Source: DASCNA01 sp036011305 (GTDB lineage Bacteria > Verrucomicrobiota > Lentisphaeria > Victivallales > GWF2-38-69). From it: 64,000 bases of DNA. Where the stretch lies: contig DASCNA010000168.1 in NCBI GenBank assembly GCA_036011305.1, positions 3,338 through 67,337 of the forward strand, written 5' to 3'. A program made the position numbers and the translations under genes. Shown in pieces: positions 27,230 to 36,356 of this stretch. The notes under the pieces were generated by a model, which ran no database searches, was not told the origin of the DNA, and saw only the letters and a list, made by a program, of their open reading frames with translations. Each line of letters begins with the position of its first letter. The first letter of the stretch is position 1.

Positions 27230-27343
27230 TTATCTCTGAACAGCAGCAGCAAATGTGTTCATTGCCTGTAAAGGTGTTGCGCTTCCCAAGGCAACTGATT
27301 CCACCGCATTTTGAAACTTAGTAGAAACTATAGGGTATTCCTG
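27230..27343 (-). pseudogene. 3' fragment of a duplicated solute-binding protein gene
   Basis: The minus strand encodes QEYPIVSTKFQNAVESVALG, then SATPLQAMNTFAAAVQR and TAA. This matches the C-terminus of the intact binding protein at 27673-28920 (QEYPIVSTKIQNAVESVALG, SATPLQAMNTYAAAVQ) with only a few changes. The downstream hairpin is duplicated too. The rest of the gene is missing: the sequence turns into unrelated text after 27343. Confidence 0.9.
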
Positions 27344-27351
27344 AAATTTAC

Positions 27352-27444
27352 AAGAATAGCGATCAGACTCTAAAAGTTATTAATACAGGTGAAATTTTAG
27401 AGAATTATGAGGGCTATATTAGGTGCAGTAGAAAACTAAAGTAA
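27352..27444 (+). pseudogene. Fragment of a PAS-domain gene
   Basis: The plus strand encodes KNSDQTLKVINTGEILENYE, then GYIRCSRKLK and TAA. The PAS regulator at 24075 has, in its first PAS unit, KNREQDQKVIDTGYAIEHYE then DYIPGSRKQKWG. About half the positions are identical and the spacing is exact, so this is a fragment of that gene or of a close paralogue. Confidence 0.75.
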
Positions 27445-27471
27445 ATATTTTTATATGTATGAGATGGGGCA

Positions 27472-27556
27472 ATTAAAAGACAGTTTGAAAAATCCAAAAA
27501 AGTTAACTGCATAAGACAGTGAAAAACCTTCATAAAAGCGCAAAAGAAATTTTAGG
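27472..27556 (+). pseudogene. Fragment of a DUF2608 HAD gene 3' end, with stop codon
   Basis: The plus strand encodes IKRQFEKSKKVNCIRQ, TGA at 27520-27522, then KTFIKAQKKF. The intact gene at 22256 ends LKRQFEKSNKVNCIRQW, KTFIKAQKEIFGG. The match in DNA is close, and the stop replaces the Trp codon TGG. A later shift of frame follows near 27550. Confidence 0.9.
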
Positions 27557-27592
27557 AACTGAATAAAAAGATTTTTAAAGGCTTGATATAGC

Positions 27593-27626
27593 AAATAATC
27601 CCTTCGAAATTGAGTAGGGATTATTT
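27593..27626. terminator. Second copy of the lipoprotein/SBP terminator hairpin
   Basis: AAATAATCCC (27593-27602) pairs with GGGATTATTT (27617-27626). It has the same ends and the same relation to the SBP 3' end as the hairpin at 27166-27199, and should terminate the intact SBP gene on the minus strand. Confidence 0.7.
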
Positions 27627-27672
27627 ATAAAAATTATTTATATAATTTCAATATTTTATCTTTACCAAGTGC

Positions 27673-28920
27673 TCATTGAACTGCAGCTGCATACGTGTTC
27701 ATTGCCTGTAAAGGTGTTGCGCTTCCCAAAGCAACTGATTCTACAGCATTTTGAATCTTAGTAGAAACTATAGGATATTCCTGATTTGAAGGTCTGAAAT
27801 GAGCATAGTTTAACAGTTCTGTTGGACCTTTGAGATAGGCTGGGTATTTAGGTGATGCTGCTACATCTTTTCTTGGAGTTAAATCATAGGACAGTTTTGT
27901 GTAGTTAAGCAGGCTTTTTTTACTTGTAGCATATTTAATGAAATCAAGAGCTAGTTTCTTTTTTGATGATTTTGCGCTAATTGCAAGATCCCAGCCGCCT
28001 GACATAGTTATATAACCTGGTTTTTGTCCTTTTTCTGTAGGCATCCCGATAAATTGATAGGCTTTATAAACTTTAGGATTTGGTTTCAGGAAAAATTTTG
28101 CCCAGCATCCGTCAAGTATGATAGCCACTTTCTGCTTCATAGCGTAATTTTGGAAAATCATAGTGCTGTAATGTGTGTTCATGACTACATGTGGTTGTGG
28201 GCCTAGTCCTTCTCTGAAAATAGTATTAATGAACTTGAATGAATTAAGGAGTCCATCACTGGTTACAACCCATTTACCGTCTTTGTATAAAGTATTATCA
28301 GTTCCGTAAAGCAGCATTTCCAAAGTCTGCATAGTGGTGCTTTCACCGTTAGCTGCAATGTTCATACTGAATGGTATTACTCCTGGTACTTTTTCTTTAA
28401 TTTGTTTTGCCGCTGCAATAATATCTTTCCAGTTTTTTGGTTGCCATGGAAGTTTAATTCCTGCTTTTTTGAATAATAAAGTATCATAATAGAGTCCGCG
28501 AGAATCAGTCGAAAGTGGAACTGCATAAACTTTGTTGTTAAATGTTACAGATTTTCTTAGATTAGGATAGAAATTATCCCAGTCTTTCCAATTTTTAACT
28601 CCATCTAATGGAGCAACATAACCTGAAGCTACTGTGCTTCCCAGTACTGCACTGTCTTCAAAAAACACATCTATAGACGGGTCATTGCTAAGCATTAAAA
28701 ATAGTTTTGTTGTATAGTTTCCTTCTGTTCCGCCTACCAGCTGCAGATTTACTTTTCTGTCAGGGTATTTCTGTTCATATGATTTAATAGTTTGTTTAAT
28801 CCAGGTTTGATCTCCTGACTTCCATATGAAGTTAATTGTCTTAGTCTGATTGGCAAAAGCAAAAGACTCCATTGATATAAGTGTGATTATCCCAAGTGCG
28901 ATAAGTAAGAATTTTCGCAT
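27673..28920 (-). CDS. ABC transporter solute-binding protein (family 1, sugar)
   Basis: A 415-residue extracytoplasmic sugar-binding protein of family 1 (maltose-binding type). Signal peptide MRKFLLIALGIITLI to ESFAFA. The N-terminal lobe starts INFIWKSGDQTW; conserved features include PSIDVFFEDSAVLG, VYAVPLSTDSRGLYYD and the hinge segment ITMSGGWDLAISAKS. It has no lipobox, so it floats in the periplasm. There are no permease genes beside it, so it is an orphan that must work with permeases elsewhere, perhaps those at 42-43.7 kb (inference). It ends in TGA. A second copy of its 3' end lies at 27230-27343. Confidence 0.92.
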   Translation of the reverse strand: MRKFLLIALGIITLISMESFAFANQTKTINFIWKSGDQTWIKQTIKSYEQKYPDRKVNLQLVGGTEGNYTTKLFLMLSNDPSIDVFFEDSAVLGSTVASGYVAPLDGVKNWKDWDNFYPNLRKSVTFNNKVYAVPLSTDSRGLYYDTLLFKKAGIKLPWQPKNWKDIIAAAKQIKEKVPGVIPFSMNIAANGESTTMQTLEMLLYGTDNTLYKDGKWVVTSDGLLNSFKFINTIFREGLGPQPHVVMNTHYSTMIFQNYAMKQKVAIILDGCWAKFFLKPNPKVYKAYQFIGMPTEKGQKPGYITMSGGWDLAISAKSSKKKLALDFIKYATSKKSLLNYTKLSYDLTPRKDVAASPKYPAYLKGPTELLNYAHFRPSNQEYPIVSTKIQNAVESVALGSATPLQAMNTYAAAVQ

Positions 28921-29124
28921 AATATCTCCCTGTTTTTTTATAAAAAATTAATTTTAAAAAGACCCTTATATAAATTGTGTGTAAAAGCACTGGTAATCAA
29001 GCAGTATTTTTGATTTTTTATAGAAAATACTGTTGCCGATTTATTGGATTAATATTTAAATTCTATTATGATTGTATTATTGAATGAAAATGATGGAAAA
29101 TCATGAATTAGCAGGTAGTCAATT

Positions 29125-30432
29125 ATGTATCAAGTAGCTGTAAATAGATATGAAGATGAATATTCACTGAAGAATACTTTAGATTTATTGAATGTGTCAA
29201 AAGATTTGCATTCAAATCTTAAAGTATTTATCAAACCTAATTTTGCTTTTTGGTTAGATAAAACAGACTTTCCTAAATTCGGAGTAATAACTACAGCGCA
29301 AATTATTGAAGATTTAGTGGTATACTTGAGTGAGTCAGGTGTTACTGATATTACAGTAATTGAAGGTATAGTTAATGAACAGGGTACTGAAGACTCAATG
29401 TTGAAATCCTTAATTTATGGGATGAATCTAATAAAATTATCAAATAAATATGGAGTAAAATTCATAGATGTAAATGAAGGTAAATTCCGCAAAGTTAATG
29501 TTGACGGAATAAATATAAATATTTCTGAAGATATTTATGATGCTGATTATATTATTAATTTACCTGTGCTTAAAACACATCGCTTTTGTAAGACATCGTT
29601 AGGAATTAAAAACCTCAAAGGCTTGATTGATATCAGATCAAGACAGAGTTTTCATGCTATTAAAAAAAATCATAAAAACTACCTTTCCCACGCTATATCC
29701 AAGCTACCTGAAATAATCAAATCTGATTTAGTTATTATAGATGGGATATATTCACTTGAATATGGTTCAACTTTTTCTGGTAAAGGGTATCGCAGTAATA
29801 TGCTTATTGCATCTAAAGATATTATTTCTGCAGATGTTGTAGGATCAAAATTATTAGGATATGAAGCTAAAGATATACCGGTAATTAAAGAAACAGCTGA
29901 TGCACTTAAAAGGAAATGTGATTTAAGTGATATTGAAATTTTAGGAGATAAACTTTTACTTGAAAATATTAATCCACTTAGATACGCAGCAGATAAAGGA
30001 GATAAGGGATATGTTAATTTTAGACTTTTTCGTAAAAGAGGTATAAGAACATATTCCACAGATGAAAGCATATGTACATACTGCTGTGCCCCGCTGATAT
30101 GTATTTTGACAGGGATTATTAATGGAAAGAGAAGAGTTTATGATGATGTGGAAATTTTATTTGGAAAACATGCAGAGCCGAGCGGAGAGTGCAGACATAC
30201 TATTTTAGTAGGAGGATGTCAGGTTAGAAAAAATAAGAATAATAAGAATATTAAAAACTGTATTACATTAAAAGGATGCCCGGCTGAAACAAAAAATCTT
30301 CTGGAGGTATTAGATTTCTTAGATATGCAGTTACCGGTAAGCAACGAGGAATGGATAACTTACTATCCTGAATTTCTAATGAAAAAATACAACAATTCTG
30401 ATATTTTTGATAGGAGTCATTTCTACTTATAG
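29125..30432 (+). CDS. DUF362-domain protein
   Basis: A 435-residue DUF362 protein. Typical segments are VFIKPNFAFW near residue 35, YIINLPVLKTHRFCKTSLG and IKNLKGLIDIRSRQSFHA in the middle, and DLVIIDGIYSLEYGS. The C-terminal third has cysteine groups (ICTYCCAPLICIL, GGCQVRK, LKGCPAE) that could bind a metal or Fe-S cluster. DUF362 proteins are often linked to Fe-S chemistry, but no reaction is established. It stands alone, downstream of the divergent binding-protein gene. Confidence 0.85.
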   Translation: MYQVAVNRYEDEYSLKNTLDLLNVSKDLHSNLKVFIKPNFAFWLDKTDFPKFGVITTAQIIEDLVVYLSESGVTDITVIEGIVNEQGTEDSMLKSLIYGMNLIKLSNKYGVKFIDVNEGKFRKVNVDGININISEDIYDADYIINLPVLKTHRFCKTSLGIKNLKGLIDIRSRQSFHAIKKNHKNYLSHAISKLPEIIKSDLVIIDGIYSLEYGSTFSGKGYRSNMLIASKDIISADVVGSKLLGYEAKDIPVIKETADALKRKCDLSDIEILGDKLLLENINPLRYAADKGDKGYVNFRLFRKRGIRTYSTDESICTYCCAPLICILTGIINGKRRVYDDVEILFGKHAEPSGECRHTILVGGCQVRKNKNNKNIKNCITLKGCPAETKNLLEVLDFLDMQLPVSNEEWITYYPEFLMKKYNNSDIFDRSHFYL

Positions 30433-30442
30433 TAGATTTATG

Positions 30443-30461
30443 ATACCTTCGTTTAAGGTAT
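30443..30461 (+). terminator. Short hairpin behind the DUF362 gene
   Basis: ATACCTT (30443-30449), loop CGTTT, AAGGTAT (30455-30461), ten bases behind the stop; a T-rich stretch follows (TAGTTCTTATTTG). A weak intrinsic terminator. Confidence 0.5.
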
Positions 30462-30486
30462 TAGTTCTTATTTGAAAAAAGTGGTT

Positions 30487-30781
30487 ATGAAAATTAGAGA
30501 AATAACACTGATACTGAAATTGAAAGCTTAAGGAATTTGAAGCTATTGTTCCTATAATAACAGATGTGATCCATAAAAAACCCGGTATTATACCCTGTAA
30601 TATCTATAAAAATGTTAATAATAATCACCAGGTTTTCGCCATAGAAAAATGGGAAAACATTGAACAGACAAGAGAGGCATTTCAGCCAAGATCAAATGAA
30701 GAAGTAACCAATTTAGTAGCAGGCATGTTGAAATACGAAGCAGAAGATATAGAGAGACATCAAATGATCTGGATTGACTGA
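30487..30781 (+). pseudogene. Frameshifted antibiotic-biosynthesis-monooxygenase-like (ABM) gene
   Basis: ATG 30487 opens MKIREITLILKLKA and then stops (TAA). In another frame, directly behind, KLKEFEAIVPIITDVIHKKP is followed by GIIPCNIYKNVNNNHQVFAI, EKWENIEQTREAF and a TGA stop at 30781. Together these match the whole ABM fold: first strand, helix with FEAIVP, GIIPCNIYK strand and EKWEN. About ten residues at the join are missing and the frame is shifted. A GTG at 30566 could still start the second part, but it would lack the first strand and helix, so loss of function is likely. ABM-type proteins are small dimeric monooxygenases acting on quinols or haem. Confidence 0.65.
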
Positions 30782-30826
30782 ACAGGTTTTTGTTACATCC
30801 AAATTTTATAAATTGGAAAATTGTAT

Positions 30827-33049
30827 TTAGTGGTCGATTGTTCTTTTCAGCATTACCAGAGTGATATCGTCAAATTTATTTCCGCTCTGAAAGTCAAGAA
30901 CATCTTTAATTAATAAGTCACCGAGATCATTTAGTTTTTTATTATAATTTTCTGAAAAGAGTTTAAGAACTCTTTCTGTATCATATTCTTCTTCATCTTT
31001 ATCAGGTGCTTCAATTATGCCGTCTGTGTAAACTGCAAATATCTGATTTTCTGATAACTGTATCTCATTATTTGTATATGGCGCTCCTTCAAAAATACCT
31101 ATAGCCATACTTTTAAGTATTCCTTCAGTTTTAGTCACACCATTATTATCTATTGTAACAAATTCATGGTGGCCGGCGTTTGAATAAGTTAACTTTCCTG
31201 TTTTGTAATTGTAAAAAAACAGATACATTGTCAGGAACATGCATGCATCATTATCCTTAGATAATGTTTCATTGACTTTTGTTAATATTTCCGCGGGATC
31301 AAGTTTATCTGCAGAGAAACAGGCATCTTTGATTATGGCTTTTGACATGCTCATGTAAAAAGCTGCTGGAAGACCTTTTCCTGAAACATCCGCAAGTACT
31401 ATGGTTAAGGTATCTTTACCAGCATAAAAAATATCGTAAAAATCACCTGACATATCTTTTGCAGGTATCAATTTTGCATACAGCTCAAATTCATCTTTTA
31501 TGAACTCATCAGTTATTTTCGGAAGAACAGAATTCTGCAGGTCTCCGGCAATCTTAAGCTCTGTTTCCACTGCCTGTCTTGCACTTACCTCTTTTTTGAG
31601 ATTGTTGGTATATTCATCTAAACGTGATACAAGATTATTAAAGGTTCTGGACAGTTCGTATATTTCATTTACGCCTGTTTCCTTTACTTTGTAATTAAAT
31701 CTGCCTTTACCTATTTCTCTGGATTGAACCTTTAAAGCTTTGATAGGTTTTATGAATATGAATTTAAGCAGCAGGTAGATTATTAAAAATGAAATCAAAC
31801 CTATGATTAAAAAGCTGAAAATATAATTTGAATATAATGATTTATAAATAGATTCAAATGTACTGTTTATTAAGTAGAATGATCTGTAAAGTATGCTTGT
31901 TTTTATAAAATAAGCTACTTTCCAGTTACTTGCAGGTATATTTCTATACAGCATCAGGTATTGATTTCCGTTAATCTCTAAAAATTTCTTTCCTGTTCCT
32001 TTTTTATTTGAATCAAAAACATTAGTAAGGTTTCTGATTGCAGGGTCTGTTGAATCGGAAAGTTTTACGTCCAGGGGTTGGTCCACAGACAAATCTAAAG
32101 CTGTGTTAAGTTCAGCACTGCTCCTGGGAATTGAAAATAAGCCGTAGCCTTTTGTTGTTAAAAAAACGACTTCATTATTTTCGTTTATGACTAAATTAAT
32201 TTCATTGCTGTTTCTATCAGTATAAAGTGTATTAAAATCATTATATGATGTCATAAGCGATACGACATATTCCAGATTGCCATCAGAGTCAAATAGCGGA
32301 CACTCTACACTTATATCCAAATGATTAAGAATGTTTGCCCGCCTCTTAGCTATGATTAAAAAGTTTTTATCTCTGAACTCTTTTGAATAATTTTTCATCG
32401 GTTTAAAGGTTGTTATAAAACTTATTAAATTATTGCCCGGATCATCACAGTAGCTTGCAAAAACCTTATCTTTATTGCTGTATATAGCTATGGTTCTATT
32501 CGGAGAATTTGGATCAAGAATGATACTTTTTAATAAAGGTTTCAGGACATAAAGTCTGTTAACATCTATTTCCTGTTTTTCAGTTAATGATCTTGTCATG
32601 GCACCTGCAACAAATCCATAATGTGCGCCGCCAATAGGAGATGACAATGAGTCATTTTCCATGAATGTATAATAATCTTTAAAGTAGCAGGTTCTTTTTT
32701 TACTATTTAGAAAATAATTAATGACTTGAATTTTTAATTTTACTCTAAGGTTTGATTTATTGCTTAACTCATATCCGTTTAGGCTATTTACCAATGCTCC
32801 GATTTGCTTTGAAGTTTGTATGGATTTTAACAGTTGCCTGTTTATAAAATCTGATTCTGCCTGAATTTTATTCTCATAATTTTCGACAGTCAGGTCAATT
32901 ATCTGTTTTGATAGAATTTTATGTGCAAACTTCTTTAGGTTAGAATAATTATGAATAGAATTTTTATACAGTACTAAAAAAGACCCACCGATCAGTATGA
33001 TGAAAATTGTAAAAAAAAGTGTATTTAGTTTAATTTTTTTCAGTTGCAT
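30827..33049 (-). CDS. Membrane-bound SpoIIE/RsbU-type PP2C phosphatase with extracytoplasmic sensor and HAMP
   Basis: 740 residues. A membrane span at residues 10-28, a long periplasmic sensor region to about 395 (Cache-like), a second span (SNYIFSFLIIGLISFLI), a HAMP segment (PIKALKVQSREIGKGRF) and a PP2C phosphatase at about 505-735. Its metal motifs are visible: AKDMSGDFYDIF, LADVSGKGLPAAFYM, YSNAGHHEF and VYTDGIIEA. This class removes phosphate from anti-anti-sigma proteins in partner-switching pathways; no sigma regulator gene is in this window. It lies 178 bases downstream of the EF-hand-loop protein gene on the same strand, which may be its partner. Confidence 0.9.
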   Translation of the reverse strand: MQLKKIKLNTLFFTIFIILIGGSFLVLYKNSIHNYSNLKKFAHKILSKQIIDLTVENYENKIQAESDFINRQLLKSIQTSKQIGALVNSLNGYELSNKSNLRVKLKIQVINYFLNSKKRTCYFKDYYTFMENDSLSSPIGGAHYGFVAGAMTRSLTEKQEIDVNRLYVLKPLLKSIILDPNSPNRTIAIYSNKDKVFASYCDDPGNNLISFITTFKPMKNYSKEFRDKNFLIIAKRRANILNHLDISVECPLFDSDGNLEYVVSLMTSYNDFNTLYTDRNSNEINLVINENNEVVFLTTKGYGLFSIPRSSAELNTALDLSVDQPLDVKLSDSTDPAIRNLTNVFDSNKKGTGKKFLEINGNQYLMLYRNIPASNWKVAYFIKTSILYRSFYLINSTFESIYKSLYSNYIFSFLIIGLISFLIIYLLLKFIFIKPIKALKVQSREIGKGRFNYKVKETGVNEIYELSRTFNNLVSRLDEYTNNLKKEVSARQAVETELKIAGDLQNSVLPKITDEFIKDEFELYAKLIPAKDMSGDFYDIFYAGKDTLTIVLADVSGKGLPAAFYMSMSKAIIKDACFSADKLDPAEILTKVNETLSKDNDACMFLTMYLFFYNYKTGKLTYSNAGHHEFVTIDNNGVTKTEGILKSMAIGIFEGAPYTNNEIQLSENQIFAVYTDGIIEAPDKDEEEYDTERVLKLFSENYNKKLNDLGDLLIKDVLDFQSGNKFDDITLVMLKRTIDH

Positions 33050-33227
33050 AAATTTTGCTTATTAGGCCAATGATAAACAGATTGTTTCTGTGTTGCTACC
33101 GTATTTACTTAATCTGTAATTTTAGTGCAAATAAAAAATTTCACAAACTCGCTGATAAGAAATGAACTGCCGACATCGTGTACTGAGGTAGTTTATTGAT
33201 ATGATATGAAATCTTAAATTCGTAATT

Positions 33228-35252
33228 TTAAGATCCCCATTTTCTCTTGGATCTTTTGGGCCATTTAGGATTTTGAGTAAAAAGTTTACACAAACGTCTG
33301 GTTAATGTCATTTTTGCATTAATAGCCCAACCTGAGCCTTCAAGTATCGAACTTAAATCTCTTCGCTTCAGTTTTATATAAGATGAAATGATTGCCGGAG
33401 CCATTAAAATTATGATAATTGCTGCAAGTGCGATTATTATTTTATAGAATGACACAGTGGCAAGCTGAGTAGCAATATATGTTATACTTGATCCTAAAGC
33501 AGCTATCGCAACACCGCCTCCCATAACTAAAGTAGCCGGATTGAAACCGCCTAGAGTACTTTTATTTTTTAACGTTTTATCTTTAAGTACAGATTTGCCT
33601 TCTAAGGTGTCGCTTGTCATTTGTCCAAAAGTTTTATCAGCGTCCTTATTCATGGAGTCAAATTTTGAAGTAAAAGTGCTACATATCTTTTTAAATGGGT
33701 AAATCAGTGTTTCTCTTAGACTGATTGGGTTTTCTATCATATCTACAATAATTGCATCGGAGACATTTTTATTGATGTCAATAAAAACCCCTCTTTTTCC
33801 AATGCTTAAGTTTCCTTTTATTCCGTTGGTAACAGGTACAGCTACGGTAAAGGATGTTTTTAGAGATGTATTAACTTGTACGTAGAGAATATATAAATTA
33901 CTATTTTTAGCAATTTGAATATGTTTAGCCTTGTTTTCAACATTGATGCATAAGTTCATCTGTCTTCCATCAATAATCAATGAACCTTCTTCAAAAAGAG
34001 CTTTTTCTTCTGGATCATATAGAGTTGGAAAACTTACAAAATTGTTTACGAACTCAATCAAATACCTTTGGAAAAGTACAAGTTTTTCAACTAAACGTAT
34101 ATTATTAAGCTGTCTTGCTGTGTCATCGCATCGGGCTATGATTTTTTCTACATTTGTAATGAATTTCTCATTTGTATACTCCTGAAGTAAATTATAATCC
34201 AGCTTATCAAGTTCAGTGCAGGGATTCTTGCCAAACCATTCTTCATATTTAGACAATATAGAAGAAATCTTTAACCATTTTGCTTCATTTAATATATTTT
34301 CATCAGTATCCAGTTTGAGGTCCAATACCAGCTTTATGAAAGAATCTAAATCATGAGAGTATAAAGGATTAGTGAAATCTTTATTGATGTCAATAGAATA
34401 AGTTTTATTTGGATAGGCTAAAGGTAGAGTTAATAAAAATGATTGAAGCTTATCTGCGTCATTCCAGGAAATTTGTTCTATTTCTGTGTCACTTAAAAGT
34501 TGCAGTTTGTCTGTAACTTTTTGAGAAAAAGCATATGTTTTGCATAAAATAAAATATTCTGCAACTTTATTTTTAAGTTTTTGGTAGAGAGAAAAAAGTT
34601 CTTTTGTCGATTCACCTAAAGGCAGAAAATCACTGTTATTTTTTCCCTTGGCATCTATGAACAGTTTATACCAGTCCAGGTAGTCGGCTAAATTTTTATT
34701 GAAGGAATCAAGGCACTTAAGAGAAACGCCTTTTGCATTGCTGGGGTGCAGTTCACCACCAGTAACATTTATCACAAGCTGCATAAAATCTGCTATTTCT
34801 TCTTCCTCAGCGGCATCGATAGTCGCAACACCTGATTCGCTTACAGGATTTTTTTCTACATCAGCTTTGACTGTTTGTATTTGTTCCAGATTGATTTCAG
34901 CACTATTATCAGTGATTTTTAGGATATTATTGACAGTATTTATTATACTTTTACAATCTTCATTATCTTTAGATAACCATTCAAGCTTAAAAAAGTCACT
35001 GGCATTGTCTATACCTTCATAGGTGCAAAGATTTTTTGTAAGCCATTGTATAGAACTTTTTACTTCTGAACTGATAATTCTTTTGTTGCCGTCTGTATCT
35101 ATGTAGTTTAAAAAGGTATTGTCCAGAGTAAAGCTATACAAAGGTGCACTTGTTGATATCCAGAGAGAAGGATGAAGGTTCAGGATTTCCAATAGATTTT
35201 TAGTATTGTTTATGACAAGGTGATATGAAGCACCGTATTTTTTATATTTCAT
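33228..35252 (-). CDS. Large protein with EF-hand-like loop and C-terminal membrane hairpin, unknown function
   Basis: 674 residues. Near residue 53 the loop DTDGNKRIISSE fits the 12-residue EF-hand calcium pattern (D1, D3, N5, I8, E12) and lies in FLNYIDTDGNKRIISSEV. The long middle is charged and helical. At about 565-625 a Gly-rich stretch (GGFNPATLVMGGGVAI) is followed by two membrane helices, and the last 40 residues are very basic (RPLCKLFTQ-like, then PKWPKRSKRKWGS). I do not know its function. I recall similar N-terminal ends in hypothetical proteins of the PVC group, which is memory and not a search. It precedes the PP2C phosphatase gene on the same strand. Confidence 0.75.
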   Translation of the reverse strand: MKYKKYGASYHLVINNTKNLLEILNLHPSLWISTSAPLYSFTLDNTFLNYIDTDGNKRIISSEVKSSIQWLTKNLCTYEGIDNASDFFKLEWLSKDNEDCKSIINTVNNILKITDNSAEINLEQIQTVKADVEKNPVSESGVATIDAAEEEEIADFMQLVINVTGGELHPSNAKGVSLKCLDSFNKNLADYLDWYKLFIDAKGKNNSDFLPLGESTKELFSLYQKLKNKVAEYFILCKTYAFSQKVTDKLQLLSDTEIEQISWNDADKLQSFLLTLPLAYPNKTYSIDINKDFTNPLYSHDLDSFIKLVLDLKLDTDENILNEAKWLKISSILSKYEEWFGKNPCTELDKLDYNLLQEYTNEKFITNVEKIIARCDDTARQLNNIRLVEKLVLFQRYLIEFVNNFVSFPTLYDPEEKALFEEGSLIIDGRQMNLCINVENKAKHIQIAKNSNLYILYVQVNTSLKTSFTVAVPVTNGIKGNLSIGKRGVFIDINKNVSDAIIVDMIENPISLRETLIYPFKKICSTFTSKFDSMNKDADKTFGQMTSDTLEGKSVLKDKTLKNKSTLGGFNPATLVMGGGVAIAALGSSITYIATQLATVSFYKIIIALAAIIIILMAPAIISSYIKLKRRDLSSILEGSGWAINAKMTLTRRLCKLFTQNPKWPKRSKRKWGS

Positions 35253-35519
35253 GATCTGTTTTCAATATTCTATATTTTGATTATGTTAAAAATTATCTTA
35301 ATATTATGACTGCTGTAATTACTTCACCTGGAATCTTAAAAGTTATTTTTATATATCTTAATTTACTATTTTATATTTATTCTCTTTATAAAACAATTTA
35401 AATCTCAATAATAAGTAATTCATTTTTTTTTAATATTGATAATTTAAGAATTTTACTTTAGAATTAATTAATTGAGGAGTTTTTTGTAGAAACTATATTA
35501 TTTTTAAGGAGAAATAGGT

Positions 35520-36149
35520 ATGAAGTTAAGATCTCTGGTACTGGGAATCTTTGCAGGATTTTTAACCATAATCGCATTTGCTGAGGAAGTAAATACTTCT
35601 CAATTATATTGGAGAAACCAAAGATTCTATCTTGATAATGAGAAAACGACGGAACCCTATACCGGATATGCTGTCGCATATTATAAGAACGGTAAAATGG
35701 CAGAAAAGAAACAGTATCTGAACGGGGTATTAAACGGATCATATGAATCCTGGTATGCGACAGGGACTAAGCGGCAGGAAGTACAGTATCTTCAAGGGGC
35801 ACTTTCAGGAAGTTATACCGTCTGGTATCCTGATGGTAATAAGATGATGGTGATGAACTTTAAGTTTGGAGAAAAGAACGGTCCATGCGAAATATGGTAT
35901 AAAGACGGAAAGATGTGGATGAAAACAAATTTCAAGAATGACCTGATGAACGGTATTTTTGAAATATTTAATAAAGATGGAAAGCTTAATTTCAAAGTAG
36001 ATATATATGGCTATCATATAAAAACTGTGTATAGTGCTTCCGGAAAACCTATGACTCCTACAAATTATTCACTCTACATGACGACAATCCAGAGATGGCA
36101 TAATAAGATTGTAAGTCTGCAGTCAAATGTTGCCAGAACTGTAAGATAA
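35520..36149 (+). CDS. Exported MORN/YwqK-like repeat protein
   Basis: 209 residues with signal peptide MKLRSLVLGIFAGF to AFA. The mature protein holds several copies of a repeat about 23 residues long: GYAVAYYKNGKMAEKKQYLN, GSYESWYATGTKRQEVQYLQ, GSYTVWYPDGNKMMVMNFKF and PCEIWYKDGKMWMKTNFKND. This is the MORN-2/YwqK pattern of antiparallel beta strands with Tyr/Trp-hydrophobic-x-(D/N)Gx. In the periplasm or outside, its role is unknown; the YwqK name (antitoxin-like) comes from domain families only. It starts after AAGGAGAAATAGGT and a textbook terminator follows. Confidence 0.85.
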   Translation: MKLRSLVLGIFAGFLTIIAFAEEVNTSQLYWRNQRFYLDNEKTTEPYTGYAVAYYKNGKMAEKKQYLNGVLNGSYESWYATGTKRQEVQYLQGALSGSYTVWYPDGNKMMVMNFKFGEKNGPCEIWYKDGKMWMKTNFKNDLMNGIFEIFNKDGKLNFKVDIYGYHIKTVYSASGKPMTPTNYSLYMTTIQRWHNKIVSLQSNVARTVR

Positions 36150-36172
36150 AAATAAATATAAATATAATACTG

Positions 36173-36201
36173 AAAGGTTCTCAGAAACGAGAACCTTTTT
36201 T
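36173..36201 (+). terminator. Intrinsic terminator of the MORN-like gene
   Basis: GGTTCTC (36176-36182), loop AGAAAC, GAGAACC (36189-36195) and T6 at 36196-36201: a textbook form. Confidence 0.9.
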
Positions 36202-36356
36202 ATTCTCTGCATTTGTTAATATTATATATATAACTGTTTGAAATAGAATATTTTTAATATATTTTTAAAAATAGAGGGAAAACAGCATTAAAATTAATAC
36301 ATAATATAAAATATTACCTTTCTTTTTAGATTATTTATTTTACAGAGAGAAGTGAA

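Noticed and set aside
29679..30071. 130-codon minus-strand open frame inside the DUF362 gene
   Set aside because: Ser/Leu-rich product typical of the antisense of a normal gene; no ribosome site; DUF362 motifs run through the whole region on the plus strand.
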